This document shows positions 39,174-48,133 of a stretch of 64,000 bases of DNA, one piece after another. How positions within the stretch are numbered: position 1 is the first letter of the stretch; every line of letters begins with the position of its first letter. The stretch comes from Candidatus Falkowbacteria bacterium. GTDB lineage: Bacteria; Patescibacteriota; Patescibacteriia; Patescibacteriales; Patescibacteriaceae. Location of the stretch: positions 310,001 to 374,000 of the forward strand of contig JAPLWA010000004.1 in assembly GCA_026396835.1 (NCBI GenBank). The letters run 5' to 3'. The translations under genes and the position numbers were made by a program. Below the pieces are notes generated by a model. The model searched no databases. It worked only from the letters and a program-made list of their open reading frames with translations, and was not told the origin of the DNA.

Positions 39174-41603
39174 TTAATTTTTGTTGAATAAAACCGTGGC
39201 GTATAAATCAGTATTTAGCGAACGACTAAGTGTCCAGCCGCTTTCATTTACTTGTAAGTCATCAGGATATTTCCAAAGAGTTTTCCAACCGCGATCAATT
39301 ACTATTTTTGAAACTATACTCGTTTGATTTGCGCCCGGCTGTTTCTGAACTAATAAACTAAATTTATTCGAGCTGTCCGGGAAAATATATTTTTTTATTT
39401 TACCAATTAAATTCTTTGGTTCTTCGTTAGCTTTTAAAGTAAATGGCAAACGATATTTTATTTCAATCGTCGCAGTCTCTCCTGGATCAACCATGGTCCA
39501 ATTAGCAAATACAGTCTTGTTATTTTCTTTGTAAATTTTTGTGCCACTTGCTGGATCAGTTATCGCTTGTCTTTCGTTAGCTAAATCAACATCAAGTTCC
39601 CATTTTGGATCAGGTTTTTCAAAGTAAGATTGCTCTGGTGTTCGCCAACCAGTTGCAGAAATTAACTTACTATCTTCTGGCACATAAACTCTTAACCAAT
39701 CAACATTTCTAAAACCAACAAAAGTTTGATTTTTCGGTGCTGTGTGCTGTCTTGTAATAGTAAGATTAACAATAATTTGACCGTCGGGCAAGATTTCTGC
39801 GCTATGATTAAGCGTTTCTATAATTGCGCGATCGCTTTTTTGTCCACCAAGATTTGATGAGACTACCATTAAATAATCATGATCAGTTTTTTTAATCGCA
39901 CCATCCCAGCCAAAAGCTTTGGCCGAAGTCTCAAGTGTTGAATCATTAAAATACAAAAGGATCTGTTTCTCGTTCAAGCTTTGTTCCAAGACACCAACTA
40001 AAGCCAAGCTTTTAGCTAGGTCAAGATTCTTTGGCAACTCTTCCATTAATTTTGACATTAAGTCACCAATAATCTTTTTTGGCTCCTTTGTCACACTTGG
40101 TTTCTGTTCAGAAAAAGTTTGCGTTGTTTCCCAAAAATTATCAGCTGTAATTGTAACGCCATAATCTTTTGTCATGTCGACTGGGCCATGAACACGTAAT
40201 AAATTCTCAATCACTGTTGGAGTCAAACTAACTACACCATCGACGGTTGAACCATCGCTTTTTTCATAAAACCATTCTAATTTTTTAGCCGTGGTTGGCC
40301 AATCAGGCCACCAGTTAGCATCCCAAAAATGCCACAAAGGATTTAACAACCATAGTGGCTCAGGCGCGACAACGCGAGTATATAAGCCAGCTTCGGTGTC
40401 ATAGCTACCACCTTTTGGCACAGTTAAATTTTTCATTTCGCCTTTACTAAAATCAACGATTGCGAAACTACCGATAAAACCGCCGGAAGCTCGTTTCTCG
40501 GAATTGTTTTGGAAAACTAATAAATATCTTTTGTCAGTTTGTTTACCAAGAAAACTAGCTGCTTGTTGAGACAAATCAATAGCCTCTCTTAATGATGGTG
40601 CTAAAAATTCTGCCTGACTTTTTAGTTTAGTAAACTTTTCCTGATATTCAGTTGGTAGATTACTTAGTTTTATTTTATTAAGTTCATCCGACAAAGCAGC
40701 TGCTTCATCAGCTGCTGGAATTGCATGTTTTACGAAACGATCCAAATATGAACCTAAATTTGAATTAGCGACCGGCGCGACCGCTGCCGCAAGTTCAGCT
40801 CCAATACTGGCTGACAAAGAGCCAGCCTTTAATAAATGTTCACTTTCAGAAGCTAACTTGAATTTTTTATCAGGCACAAGTCCGGCTAATTCTAATAAGC
40901 CACTATTAATATCTTTTAGGTTGGTTTGCGCTGTAACAAAGCCCTCCCCTGCTTTCTCAAAAGCAGTTTCTGCTCCAGAAAAATTCTTCTTTTCTATTAA
41001 ATCTTTAGCAGAAAATAAACCAGCAAAAGCCTCGTTAGCCGAACTTATAATTGAGTTACGAGTTGGTTCTAATTTTTGCCAAATCGTGACTAGAAAAAAT
41101 GGCGCAGCAATTAAACAAAGTAAAGCGGCGAAATTAAGAATTTGCCAAGAAAAATTCGGCTTCTGTTTGACGACTGGTTTAGCTAATATTTTTGACTCAC
41201 GTTTCAACCCAATTTCTACTCGGTTTGTTGTTTTTTTAAATAAATTAAATATTCTTAGAATCAATTTTACGATTGCCCTAGGAATTATTAATATAAAATT
41301 AAAGATAAATAGAAAAAATCTTTTTAGTTTTATGCCTTGTTCAGCACCGGTATATTTTAAATTCAGAGCCAGGTCTTTAACGCCAAAAACAAGATCAACA
41401 AAAAACTCGGCTAAAGATTTTACTAATCTATAAAAAAGATCAAAAGCTACAATTACTAAACGCAATATTAAACGACCGATGAAAGTTATGATTCTAACGG
41501 CTGTTAGATCTTGCCAAGTTAAGGTTAAACGACTTGGCTTAGGTCTTAAGTCAATAACATTTTCAGGATTAATACCATGGTAATTATATGGTGGCTTGTT
41601 CAT
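39174..41603 (-). CDS. DUF4012 domain membrane protein
   Basis: The protein has 809 residues. The first 190 residues hold amphipathic and hydrophobic stretches (VDLVFGVKDL; FLFIFNFILIIPRAIVKLIL) and a main membrane helix (ILNFAALLCLIAAPFFLVTIW). The DUF4012 domain follows, with KRYLLVFQNNSEKRASGGFIGSFAIVDF, PKGGSYDTEAGLY, WWPDWPTTAKKLEWFYEKSDGSTVDGVVSLTPTVIENLLRVHGPV and VVSSNLGGQKSDRAI, and a beta-rich tail. It is external and of unknown function, probably in envelope assembly. It overlaps the GT4 gene by 20 bp. Confidence 0.92.
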   Translation of the reverse strand: MNKPPYNYHGINPENVIDLRPKPSRLTLTWQDLTAVRIITFIGRLILRLVIVAFDLFYRLVKSLAEFFVDLVFGVKDLALNLKYTGAEQGIKLKRFFLFIFNFILIIPRAIVKLILRIFNLFKKTTNRVEIGLKRESKILAKPVVKQKPNFSWQILNFAALLCLIAAPFFLVTIWQKLEPTRNSIISSANEAFAGLFSAKDLIEKKNFSGAETAFEKAGEGFVTAQTNLKDINSGLLELAGLVPDKKFKLASESEHLLKAGSLSASIGAELAAAVAPVANSNLGSYLDRFVKHAIPAADEAAALSDELNKIKLSNLPTEYQEKFTKLKSQAEFLAPSLREAIDLSQQAASFLGKQTDKRYLLVFQNNSEKRASGGFIGSFAIVDFSKGEMKNLTVPKGGSYDTEAGLYTRVVAPEPLWLLNPLWHFWDANWWPDWPTTAKKLEWFYEKSDGSTVDGVVSLTPTVIENLLRVHGPVDMTKDYGVTITADNFWETTQTFSEQKPSVTKEPKKIIGDLMSKLMEELPKNLDLAKSLALVGVLEQSLNEKQILLYFNDSTLETSAKAFGWDGAIKKTDHDYLMVVSSNLGGQKSDRAIIETLNHSAEILPDGQIIVNLTITRQHTAPKNQTFVGFRNVDWLRVYVPEDSKLISATGWRTPEQSYFEKPDPKWELDVDLANERQAITDPASGTKIYKENNKTVFANWTMVDPGETATIEIKYRLPFTLKANEEPKNLIGKIKKYIFPDSSNKFSLLVQKQPGANQTSIVSKIVIDRGWKTLWKYPDDLQVNESGWTLSRSLNTDLYATVLFNKN

Positions 41604-42774
41604 AAACTTCTTTGGTCTTATTAGCGCACTCCCACCAATCGTACTTTTTAACTTGCTCTAATCCTTTAGCGATTAAATCTTCGCGTAAAATATCGTCTTT
41701 AATAATTTTTAATATCTTATTAGTCATGTCTTTCTCATCATAAGGATCAAAGTACAAAGCGGCAGTGCCTAATATTTCTGGTAAAGAAGTTTTATCAGAA
41801 CTAACCACTGGACAAGCACGTGACATAGCCTCTAAAGGCGGTAAACCAAAGCCTTCATATTTTGAAGGAAAAACATAAGCTAGGGCGCGCTTGAAAAGAA
41901 TTTCTAATTTTTGGTCTGGCACATAGCCAGGAAAAATAACTGGCGTTTTGAAGGTTTCATTATCAACCGAAGACCACAGGCCTAGATCTTTAGCATAATC
42001 TTTAAGACGAGAATAAAAATAATCATCGCGTCCAACTAAGACTAATTTAATTTCTTTTTGCTGAGCATGAATGTCTTTAAAAACTTTAATTAAAGATTCA
42101 AGATTTTTATGAGGATAAGCATTGCCAACATATAGCAAATAAGGTTCGTCGATTTGATAGTCAGACAGAGTTTCATCGGGATCCAGTTTTGCCGCAAAAA
42201 GTGAATCGTTGCCGCGAGCTAAGTTAGCCGCTCCTTCGTAAGTCACAACAATTTTTTCTGCTTTAACCTTAAACTGTTCAATTATATCTTGTTTAGTAAA
42301 TTCTGAAATGGCAATAATTTTTTTAGCGCGCCAAGCAGCATGTGAAATTATTATTCGATAAAATAAATTTTTTACAAAGTATAAAACTGGTCCTAAGGTC
42401 GTAGCCCGCATGGTCGGGAATTTTGTCAAAATTAAATCATGAATTGTCACAACAAATTTAGTTGGACAAAAAACTGGCACATTAAAATGCGGAAAGTGCA
42501 TTAAATCTAAACGCTCACGAGCAATTAAAAATGGCATTACAAATTGTTCGGCTAAACCATACCAGCGCACATCGGCTAAAACTTTTTTAACATTGCTTTG
42601 TTTAATCTCTAATTCGTCAAAATTTTCCTTGCCTAGAAAAATAACATATTCATTTAACTGATCAATTCTAAGAACATTATCAACCACTTCTTGGGTATAA
42701 CGACCAAGGCCCTTGCCTAAAGGACCATAAAAACGGGCATCTATTCCAATGCGATGAGGTTTGTTATTTTTCAT
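41584..42774 (-). CDS. Family 4 glycosyltransferase
   Basis: The protein has 396 residues with a GT-B fold: RIGIDARFYGPLGKGLGRYTQEV at the acceptor side, HFPHFNVPVFC, VTIHDLILTKFP, AISEFTKQDIIEQF, LLYVGNAYPHKNLESLIKVF, and the donor site PSKYEGFGLPPLEAMSRACPVVSSDKTSLPEI. It probably acts on a surface glycan. It is first in an operon with the DUF4012 and repeat proteins; a TATAAT box lies 15 bp before its ATG. Confidence 0.94.
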   Translation of the reverse strand: MKNNKPHRIGIDARFYGPLGKGLGRYTQEVVDNVLRIDQLNEYVIFLGKENFDELEIKQSNVKKVLADVRWYGLAEQFVMPFLIARERLDLMHFPHFNVPVFCPTKFVVTIHDLILTKFPTMRATTLGPVLYFVKNLFYRIIISHAAWRAKKIIAISEFTKQDIIEQFKVKAEKIVVTYEGAANLARGNDSLFAAKLDPDETLSDYQIDEPYLLYVGNAYPHKNLESLIKVFKDIHAQQKEIKLVLVGRDDYFYSRLKDYAKDLGLWSSVDNETFKTPVIFPGYVPDQKLEILFKRALAYVFPSKYEGFGLPPLEAMSRACPVVSSDKTSLPEILGTAALYFDPYDEKDMTNKILKIIKDDILREDLIAKGLEQVKKYDWWECANKTKEVYEQATI

Positions 42775-42788
42775 AAATGATATATTAT

Positions 42789-42794
42789 ATTATA
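42789..42794 (-). promoter_or_regulatory. -10 box of the GT4-DUF4012 operon
   Basis: TATAAT reads on the minus strand 15 bp before the ATG at 42774. No good -35 box is seen. The very short leader predicts an almost leaderless mRNA. Confidence 0.5.
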
Positions 42795-42827
42795 CCATAA
42801 ACGCTGAAAAAAAATTGTGTAAGAAAA

Positions 42828-42864
42828 AAGGCTTGAAGCAGTAATAATAAATACTTCAAGCCTT
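42828..42864 (-). terminator. Terminator of the gene at 42888-43367
   Basis: AAGGCTTGAAG and CTTCAAGCCTT form a perfect 11-bp stem. The minus strand continues with six T residues. Confidence 0.9.
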
Positions 42865-42887
42865 AACGATATTTCAATCAAACTTAT

Positions 42888-43367
42888 TTATCCTTCTGTT
42901 TTGAAAAACCTTATACTGTAACCTTCATCTGAGTTTACATCCGAAGGTTTTATCTCCTCATAGGATAAATTGAAATACTTCATCATAGGAGAAAGAATGA
43001 GACCCCAGTAGTAATGGAAGTTCATATTCTCAGCTTTACTTCCCGGACAAATAAACTTTTCGTAGCCGATAACCATTGTCGCATTCGTGAGGGCAAAAAA
43101 TATTACTTTTGAAAAATAATCCAAATAAGTATCATTTTCTCCCGCAGAGAAATCAATTACCATTTTTTCAGAAATTTTTTCTTGCAGTACTTTAGTAAAT
43201 GCCGGTATGGTTTGTTCTTTTATTGCCTGTTTAATTGAGCTGATGAGTTGCTCTTTCTTTCTTTTCATTTCTTCTTCTGCTTTTCTAAAAAGCATTGAGA
43301 GAGCTTCTACGTTTTCTTCTACGTCTTCATACTCCGCTAAACTTACGGGAAAATTTTTTGTGTTCAT
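42888..43367 (-). CDS. Hypothetical protein with its own structured leader
   Basis: The protein has 159 residues. Residues 15-60 form a charged coiled coil (DVEENVEALSMLFRKAEEEMKRKKEQL). The rest mixes helices and aromatics (FSAGENDTYLDYFSKVIFFALTNATMVIGYEKFICPG). I recognise no family. It is a complete unit: a TTGACA/TATAAA promoter at 43471-43499, a leader of about 97 nt with a 10-bp stem-loop, a GAAAGG ribosome site 9 bp before the ATG, and a strong terminator. That investment suggests regulated or high expression. Confidence 0.6.
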   Translation of the reverse strand: MNTKNFPVSLAEYEDVEENVEALSMLFRKAEEEMKRKKEQLISSIKQAIKEQTIPAFTKVLQEKISEKMVIDFSAGENDTYLDYFSKVIFFALTNATMVIGYEKFICPGSKAENMNFHYYWGLILSPMMKYFNLSYEEIKPSDVNSDEGYSIRFFKTEG

Positions 43368-43395
43368 CTTTCTTAACCTTTCTTTTTAATTTTAA

Positions 43396-43499
43396 TTAAG
43401 TTGTTTTTTCTGACATCCTCCTAGAAATCAAAAAGAACAACTTAATATATTTATTAATGAGCAGTTTATTTTTATATCATAAAACTTCTAATCTGTCAA
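43396..43499 (-). promoter_or_regulatory. Promoter and stem-loop leader with AGGAGG in the loop
   Basis: TTGACA (43499-43494), 17 bp, TATAAA (43476-43471). In the leader TTAAGTTGTT/AACAACTTAA (43445-43436/43405-43396) is a perfect 10-bp stem with a 30-base loop. The loop carries AGGAGG (43422-43417) running straight into an ATG that opens a six-codon frame. The real gene starts downstream at 43367. Confidence 0.55.
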
Positions 43500-43565
43500 G
43501 TAATAGTGACAATGTCTATGCGCATATTGCACTTTCTTATGACAAAAACAGCCATATACTGAAAT

Positions 43566-43834
43566 GCCTCACCCCTTCCCCTCTCTATTCTACCCTACCC
43601 CCAACCCCTCCCCGCGCAGAGCGTAGGGAGGGGTGACCTGTATTAACGTAAACACTGAGATAGATATTTATATAGACTAAGAACTATTAGGGTATTAAAA
43701 ACATCAAGGGGTTGGGGGGGGCTGAATCGAGCGCCGTGATTGGCTATATAAAAAGTGAACAGAAATACTAGCGAGTTGAAGCCCCCAAAACTTTTGTTAC
43801 TTTTAGTTATAAAAGTAAGCCCTAGCGGCAGCGT
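43566..43834. repeat. Dispersed repeat, copy A
   Basis: About 230 bp closely resembles a second copy at 55049-55290: TAAACACTGA, AGACTAAGAACTATT, GAGCGCCGTGATTGGC, TATAAAAAGTGAACA and GAAGCCCCCAAAACTTTTGTT are shared. GGGGGCT pairs with AGCCCCC across the middle, and a perfect hairpin TTACTTTTA-GTTA-TAAAAGTAA lies at 43797-43818. C- and G-rich tracts border it (43566-43640). A peptide frame seen in copy B is broken here by a stop and a frameshift, so the repeat is not a gene. Confidence 0.75.
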
Positions 43835-43888
43835 TTATTAAAAAAGTAGAATTTCTAAATAAGAAATTCTACTAAAAATAATGCTAAT

Positions 43889-44971
43889 TTAATCCTTAAG
43901 GCAACGTACCGCAAAACTCCAACCTTGAGGTTCATATGATCGTCCGACTGTATTAAGGCCTAAATCTAATGAACGATACCAAGCGCTACCACCAACCATT
44001 GTTGATGTCCAAATAAATGCAGTGCCTAAACGATAATAAAATGTTGCCCCATCCCAGTAAGCTCGAATTCCTGAAAGAGGTCCATTATAACCAGATGATG
44101 CGCATGAAGTTCCCCCGCTACAATCTGCAAGCTTTTTTAATTTATCTCCCTCACTATGCGTTCCGCGGGCAAGCGTAGCATCTGCTTCAGCTTGACTCAT
44201 ACCTAAACTCATTTCTAATATTTTATAATCAGCATCGCTCGGTAAATGCCAACCAATAGGACAGATACCCTGCGCACCCGCTACAGTAGAATTATTCATA
44301 GCAACAGGCCATGTATACAAAGCTCCATCACTAGTACAATTTGCCTCTACGTTACTATAACAAGATCTACCCAGAGTGTTATCAGCGATTGACGCATCTG
44401 GACAGTTGGAATTTATACAATTTCCATTGGGATATTTTTTTGTTCTAAGATTTGACCCCATCCAGCACTGACCACCGATTTGTACTGTAGTATAAGAATA
44501 ACCATCTAAGTCGGTAATTGACTGACCACAACTAAACAAACCATTTGGTGAATAAGAGGCTAGACCAGCATTAATATTCGAGTTAGCTGAACCCAAACAA
44601 GCGGAAACTGAAAAGAATGAATTATTACTATTAATAGAATATGCGTAATCATTCGTACCACAATTTCCTTCATTTCTAGGCGTAGGATTACTGGGTATCT
44701 TACCCATATAGGTCTTAGTACCGTCTGGTGATACTAAACTATTACCTGGTGTAATAATAGTAGGATAGCTATTATTATCGGCGTAGTATAATTCTAATGC
44801 CGTACTTATTTGTTTTATATCGGCCACTCTTTTAGTGTCCCTGGCTTTAGTTCTTGCATTACCCAAAGCAATTATTGCCATGGTTGAGAGAACACCAATA
44901 ATTGCTATTACCACTAGTAGTTCTATTAAGGTAAAACCAAATTTAAATTTTTTACGGCTTAGAGGCATCAT
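43889..44971 (-). CDS. Type IV prepilin-like protein with FISUMP domain (array gene 6)
   Basis: I start the gene at the ATG at 44971 or the ATG at 44968 (MPLSRKKFKFGFTLIELL), not the longer 45025 frame, because the prepilin leader is short. Cleavage would fall at G-FTLIELL; the hydrophobic spine VVIAIIGVLSTMAIIALGNAR follows. Residues 50-125 are the conserved pilin neck (LYYADNNSYPTIITPG). The rest is a FISUMP domain (DLDGYSYTTVQIGGQCWM, GICPIGWHLPSD, SFAVRCLKD). It is the last gene of a six-gene array and overlaps its neighbour by about 20 bp. Confidence 0.85.
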   Translation of the reverse strand: MMPLSRKKFKFGFTLIELLVVIAIIGVLSTMAIIALGNARTKARDTKRVADIKQISTALELYYADNNSYPTIITPGNSLVSPDGTKTYMGKIPSNPTPRNEGNCGTNDYAYSINSNNSFFSVSACLGSANSNINAGLASYSPNGLFSCGQSITDLDGYSYTTVQIGGQCWMGSNLRTKKYPNGNCINSNCPDASIADNTLGRSCYSNVEANCTSDGALYTWPVAMNNSTVAGAQGICPIGWHLPSDADYKILEMSLGMSQAEADATLARGTHSEGDKLKKLADCSGGTSCASSGYNGPLSGIRAYWDGATFYYRLGTAFIWTSTMVGGSAWYRSLDLGLNTVGRSYEPQGWSFAVRCLKD

Positions 44972-46046
44972 AGATTGCTTTAATTTCAGTGTCAGATAGA
45001 GCACGATTATATATTCTAACATCATCTAAGTATCCTCTAGAATTGACCCAACTACCTCCACCAATAAATAAATTAGATTCATTGTTTATATTTCCAAAGC
45101 CACTTAACGAATCTGGCGTGCCCGACACAGCACCATTCAGGTATTTGATGTAATTATTTGATACCCTATTAGTAACAAAAGCTACATGAACCCACTTATC
45201 GATATACGAGTTTCCGATGATTACATAACCACCACCCGAATTAACTCCGTCACCTATTCTATTGGCAATAATTAGATTTAAGTCACCCTCCATCCAAAGA
45301 TGGAAACCGGGGGCAGTCGTGCTCATGCTTTTATTAGCAATAATGTCACCTCTAGCGCGAGCAGCTAAATTTACCCAAAGTAGTATTGTGAAACTTTGCA
45401 TGCCAAAGGCAGCCGGATAATTTGTGTAAACGTAATTTCCTCCAGGGTTAGGATAATCTCCGTTGAACTGTCCTGAATAAGAGCCTATATTTCCTGGCCC
45501 ATAATATGGAGCAGCTCCTGTCCAGGTGCCATTGTTATTATTTCCAGACGAATCATACGCCGTAGTACCAGAACCTTCATCAAATTTATACCATGCAACT
45601 AAACCTGGAGCGGTGCCTACACCAGAGCTAGAGGCAGAATTAATTCCAGATGGAGTAGAACTAACATTGTTACCAAGACAAAAGTTAAGGCTATAGTTTG
45701 TATTATCTGGAGTTGAAGCATAAGTATAATTATTGTTACCACAGTTATTATCATTTCTAGGTGTTGGGTTATTAGGTACAGTAGCCATATAAGTTTTCGT
45801 TCCGTCAGGTGAAACAATACTATTACCTGGAGTAATAATAGTAGGATAGCTATTATTGTCTGCGTAATATAATTCTAATGCCGTACTTATTTGTTTTATG
45901 TCAGCTACTCTTTTGCTATCTCTAGCTTTAGATCTAGCATTACCTAAAGCAATTATTGCCATAGTCGATAAAACACCGATTATCGCGATGACAACCAGGA
46001 GCTCAATGAGGGTAAAGCCTAATTTTAGTTTTTTATTTTGCGGCAT
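44952..46046 (-). CDS. Type IV prepilin-like protein with LamG domain (array gene 5)
   Basis: The protein has 364 residues, starting MPQNKKLKLGFTLIELL, with cleavage after Gly. The first 125 residues nearly match the other array members. The C-terminal 210 residues are a concanavalin-like LamG domain: PGLVAWYKFDEGSGTTAYDSSGNNNNGTW, FTILLWVNL, DKWVHVAFV and YLDDVRIYNRALSDTEIKAIYDA. Such domains bind sugars or proteins, so this subunit may tip or decorate a pilus. The start overlaps the previous gene by 14 bp. Confidence 0.88.
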   Translation of the reverse strand: MPQNKKLKLGFTLIELLVVIAIIGVLSTMAIIALGNARSKARDSKRVADIKQISTALELYYADNNSYPTIITPGNSIVSPDGTKTYMATVPNNPTPRNDNNCGNNNYTYASTPDNTNYSLNFCLGNNVSSTPSGINSASSSGVGTAPGLVAWYKFDEGSGTTAYDSSGNNNNGTWTGAAPYYGPGNIGSYSGQFNGDYPNPGGNYVYTNYPAAFGMQSFTILLWVNLAARARGDIIANKSMSTTAPGFHLWMEGDLNLIIANRIGDGVNSGGGYVIIGNSYIDKWVHVAFVTNRVSNNYIKYLNGAVSGTPDSLSGFGNINNESNLFIGGGSWVNSRGYLDDVRIYNRALSDTEIKAIYDASKP

Positions 46047-47091
46047 TGTATAAAGCTAGAATTTCAGCGGCTGAAAGCGCACGATTATATATACGCACAT
46101 CATCCATTAAGCCAGGCAAGAAATACAAACTTAATGGAGAGTATGCGCCTAGCATATGATTATTTGTTACGACATTGCCTATACTGCTAATATTTGTCGG
46201 CGTACCACTGACAGCTCCATCAACATATGTTTGACCATTGCCAGCTCGACTAAAAACAGCTCCGACTTGATGCCAATTACCATCACTTATACCAGGAGAA
46301 GAGTAAAAACTTAAAGCACCAACACCATCATTTAGATATCCATAAATTCTTCCGCCAGATAAATAAAACTGCCATAAACCAGTACCAACACCAGCGCATA
46401 ATTCGATTACTGCATTAGAGCTAGTTTTTACCCAAGCTAATATAGTCCAATCGCTAGTAGCCATGCTTAAAGTGCTACTTGATCCAAGGGCAATCCGGTC
46501 ATCTGTTCCGTTAAATTGACCTGCATAAGCTCCGGTCTTTCCGGCAGTATAATGAGTTCCAGTTCCATACCAAGTACCGGTATTATTATTGCCAGATAAA
46601 TCAGTCAAAGAAGACCCCGTTCCCTCGTCAAACTTCCACCAACCAACTAAACCAGGAGCGGTGTTAAAGCCAGAACTAGAGCTTGAGTTGATACCTGCCG
46701 GAGTAGAGGCAACATTATTACCAAGACAGAAGTTAAGACTGTAATTTGTATTATCAGAAGTAGAAGCGTAAGTATAGTTATTATTACCACAGCCTGAGTC
46801 ATTTCTTGGGGTAGGATTATTAGGAACACTGGCCATATATACTTTAGTACCATCTGGTGATGTTAGGCTATTACCTGGAGTTATAAGAGTAGGATAGCTA
46901 TTACTATCTGCGTAATATAATTCTAATGCTGTACTTATTTGTTTTATATCGGCCACTCTTTTACTATCTCTTGCTTTAGCTCTGGCATTACCAAGGGCAA
47001 TAATAGCCATGGTAGAGAGTACGCCAATAATTGCTATTACTACTAGTAGTTCGATAAGGGTGAAAGCTTTTTTGTTGTTATAACGATTCAT
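46033..47091 (-). CDS. Type IV prepilin-like protein with LamG domain (array gene 4)
   Basis: The protein has 352 residues, starting MNRYNNKKAFTLIELL, with cleavage after Ala. The N-terminal 130 residues follow the array consensus. The LamG part has LVGWWKFDEGTGSSLTDLSGNNNTGTWYGT, WTILAWVKTSSNAVIEL, GNWHQVGAVFSR and LMDDVRIYNRALSAAEILALYNA. Its LamG body differs clearly from that of the next gene, while the pilin parts are almost the same. This is consistent with domain exchange or repeated duplication. Confidence 0.88.
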   Translation of the reverse strand: MNRYNNKKAFTLIELLVVIAIIGVLSTMAIIALGNARAKARDSKRVADIKQISTALELYYADSNSYPTLITPGNSLTSPDGTKVYMASVPNNPTPRNDSGCGNNNYTYASTSDNTNYSLNFCLGNNVASTPAGINSSSSSGFNTAPGLVGWWKFDEGTGSSLTDLSGNNNTGTWYGTGTHYTAGKTGAYAGQFNGTDDRIALGSSSTLSMATSDWTILAWVKTSSNAVIELCAGVGTGLWQFYLSGGRIYGYLNDGVGALSFYSSPGISDGNWHQVGAVFSRAGNGQTYVDGAVSGTPTNISSIGNVVTNNHMLGAYSPLSLYFLPGLMDDVRIYNRALSAAEILALYNAAK

Positions 47092-47093
47092 TG

Positions 47094-48131
47094 CTAATTC
47101 TTAATACATCGTAACGAAAGATTAAAACCACTTATAGTACCTCGTGCTACAGTTGCTCCTGAACTTATCCCTCTATAAACATATCCGGAAGATGACCAAA
47201 ATATCGTTTGGCCATTTCTATTAGCAAAAGTTGTGCCATCAGGATTTCTATAGCCTGCTATAACAGCATTAAAACCAGATGAGCCACTTAGCTTTAACTT
47301 CGTTCCCGCAGCAGAACACTCCCAAGCTCCATTACGTGAAGAGTTACAAGTTTGTCCAACGTCAGTTAAATATTGATCTAAAGTATTCTGTTCCGAATCT
47401 GTTGGAACATGCCAACCATTAGGGCAAATACCTTGAGCACCCTCTGTGACAGAACTATTCATAGCAGATGTTAAAGTGTAAAGCGCTCCATCAGACGTGC
47501 AGATAGATTCGGCATTGTTATAACAAGCTCTACCCAAACCATTATCCGAGCTAGATGCATCTGGGCAACCAGGATTTATACAATTTCCATTAGGATATCT
47601 TTTAGATCTCATGTTTTGTTGCATCCAGCATTGTGTACCAATCTGCACAGTGTTGTAAGTGTAGCCGTCTATGTCTATGACAGTGGCTTGGCCACAAGCA
47701 AGAGGGCCGCTGTTGTTCGCTGAAAAAAATGCGCCAGCACTCATGTTACCAGAGCCAGAACCAAGACAAGAGCCTAAGCTATAGTTTGTGCCAGTTAAAG
47801 AAGATTGGTAGCTATAATCTATATTACCGCAGTTACCATCGTTTCTAGGTGCTGGGTTAGATGGAATAGCTGCCATATAAGTAGTATTACCATCTGGTGA
47901 TCTTAGTGATTGGCCTGGTGTTATAATCGTTGGATAAGAATTGTAATCTGAATAATATAGTTCTAGTGCGGTAGATATTTGTTTTAGATCCGCTACTCTT
48001 TTAGCGTCTCTAGCTTTAGTACGTGCATTACCCAAAGCTATTATTGCCATAGTAGAAAGTACGCCAATAATTGCTATTACGACGAGTAGTTCGATGAGGG
48101 TGAAGGCTTTTTTGTTATTGCAAATATTCAT
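47094..48131 (-). CDS. Type IV prepilin-like protein with FISUMP domain (array gene 3)
   Basis: From the ATG at 48131 (MNICNNKKAFTLIELL) the protein has 345 residues; this start lies 2 bp after the preceding stop, as with its neighbours. The pilin half is followed by a linker rich in Gly, Ser and Asn (CLGSGSGNMSAGAFF) nearly identical to that of gene 2. The FISUMP domain then shows DIDGYTYNTVQIGTQCWM, GICPNGWHVPTDSEQ, TIFWSSSGYVYRGIS and LSLRCIKN. It is exported and probably built into a pilus or surface fibre. Confidence 0.88.
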   Translation of the reverse strand: MNICNNKKAFTLIELLVVIAIIGVLSTMAIIALGNARTKARDAKRVADLKQISTALELYYSDYNSYPTIITPGQSLRSPDGNTTYMAAIPSNPAPRNDGNCGNIDYSYQSSLTGTNYSLGSCLGSGSGNMSAGAFFSANNSGPLACGQATVIDIDGYTYNTVQIGTQCWMQQNMRSKRYPNGNCINPGCPDASSSDNGLGRACYNNAESICTSDGALYTLTSAMNSSVTEGAQGICPNGWHVPTDSEQNTLDQYLTDVGQTCNSSRNGAWECSAAGTKLKLSGSSGFNAVIAGYRNPDGTTFANRNGQTIFWSSSGYVYRGISSGATVARGTISGFNLSLRCIKN

Positions 48132-48133
48132 AG

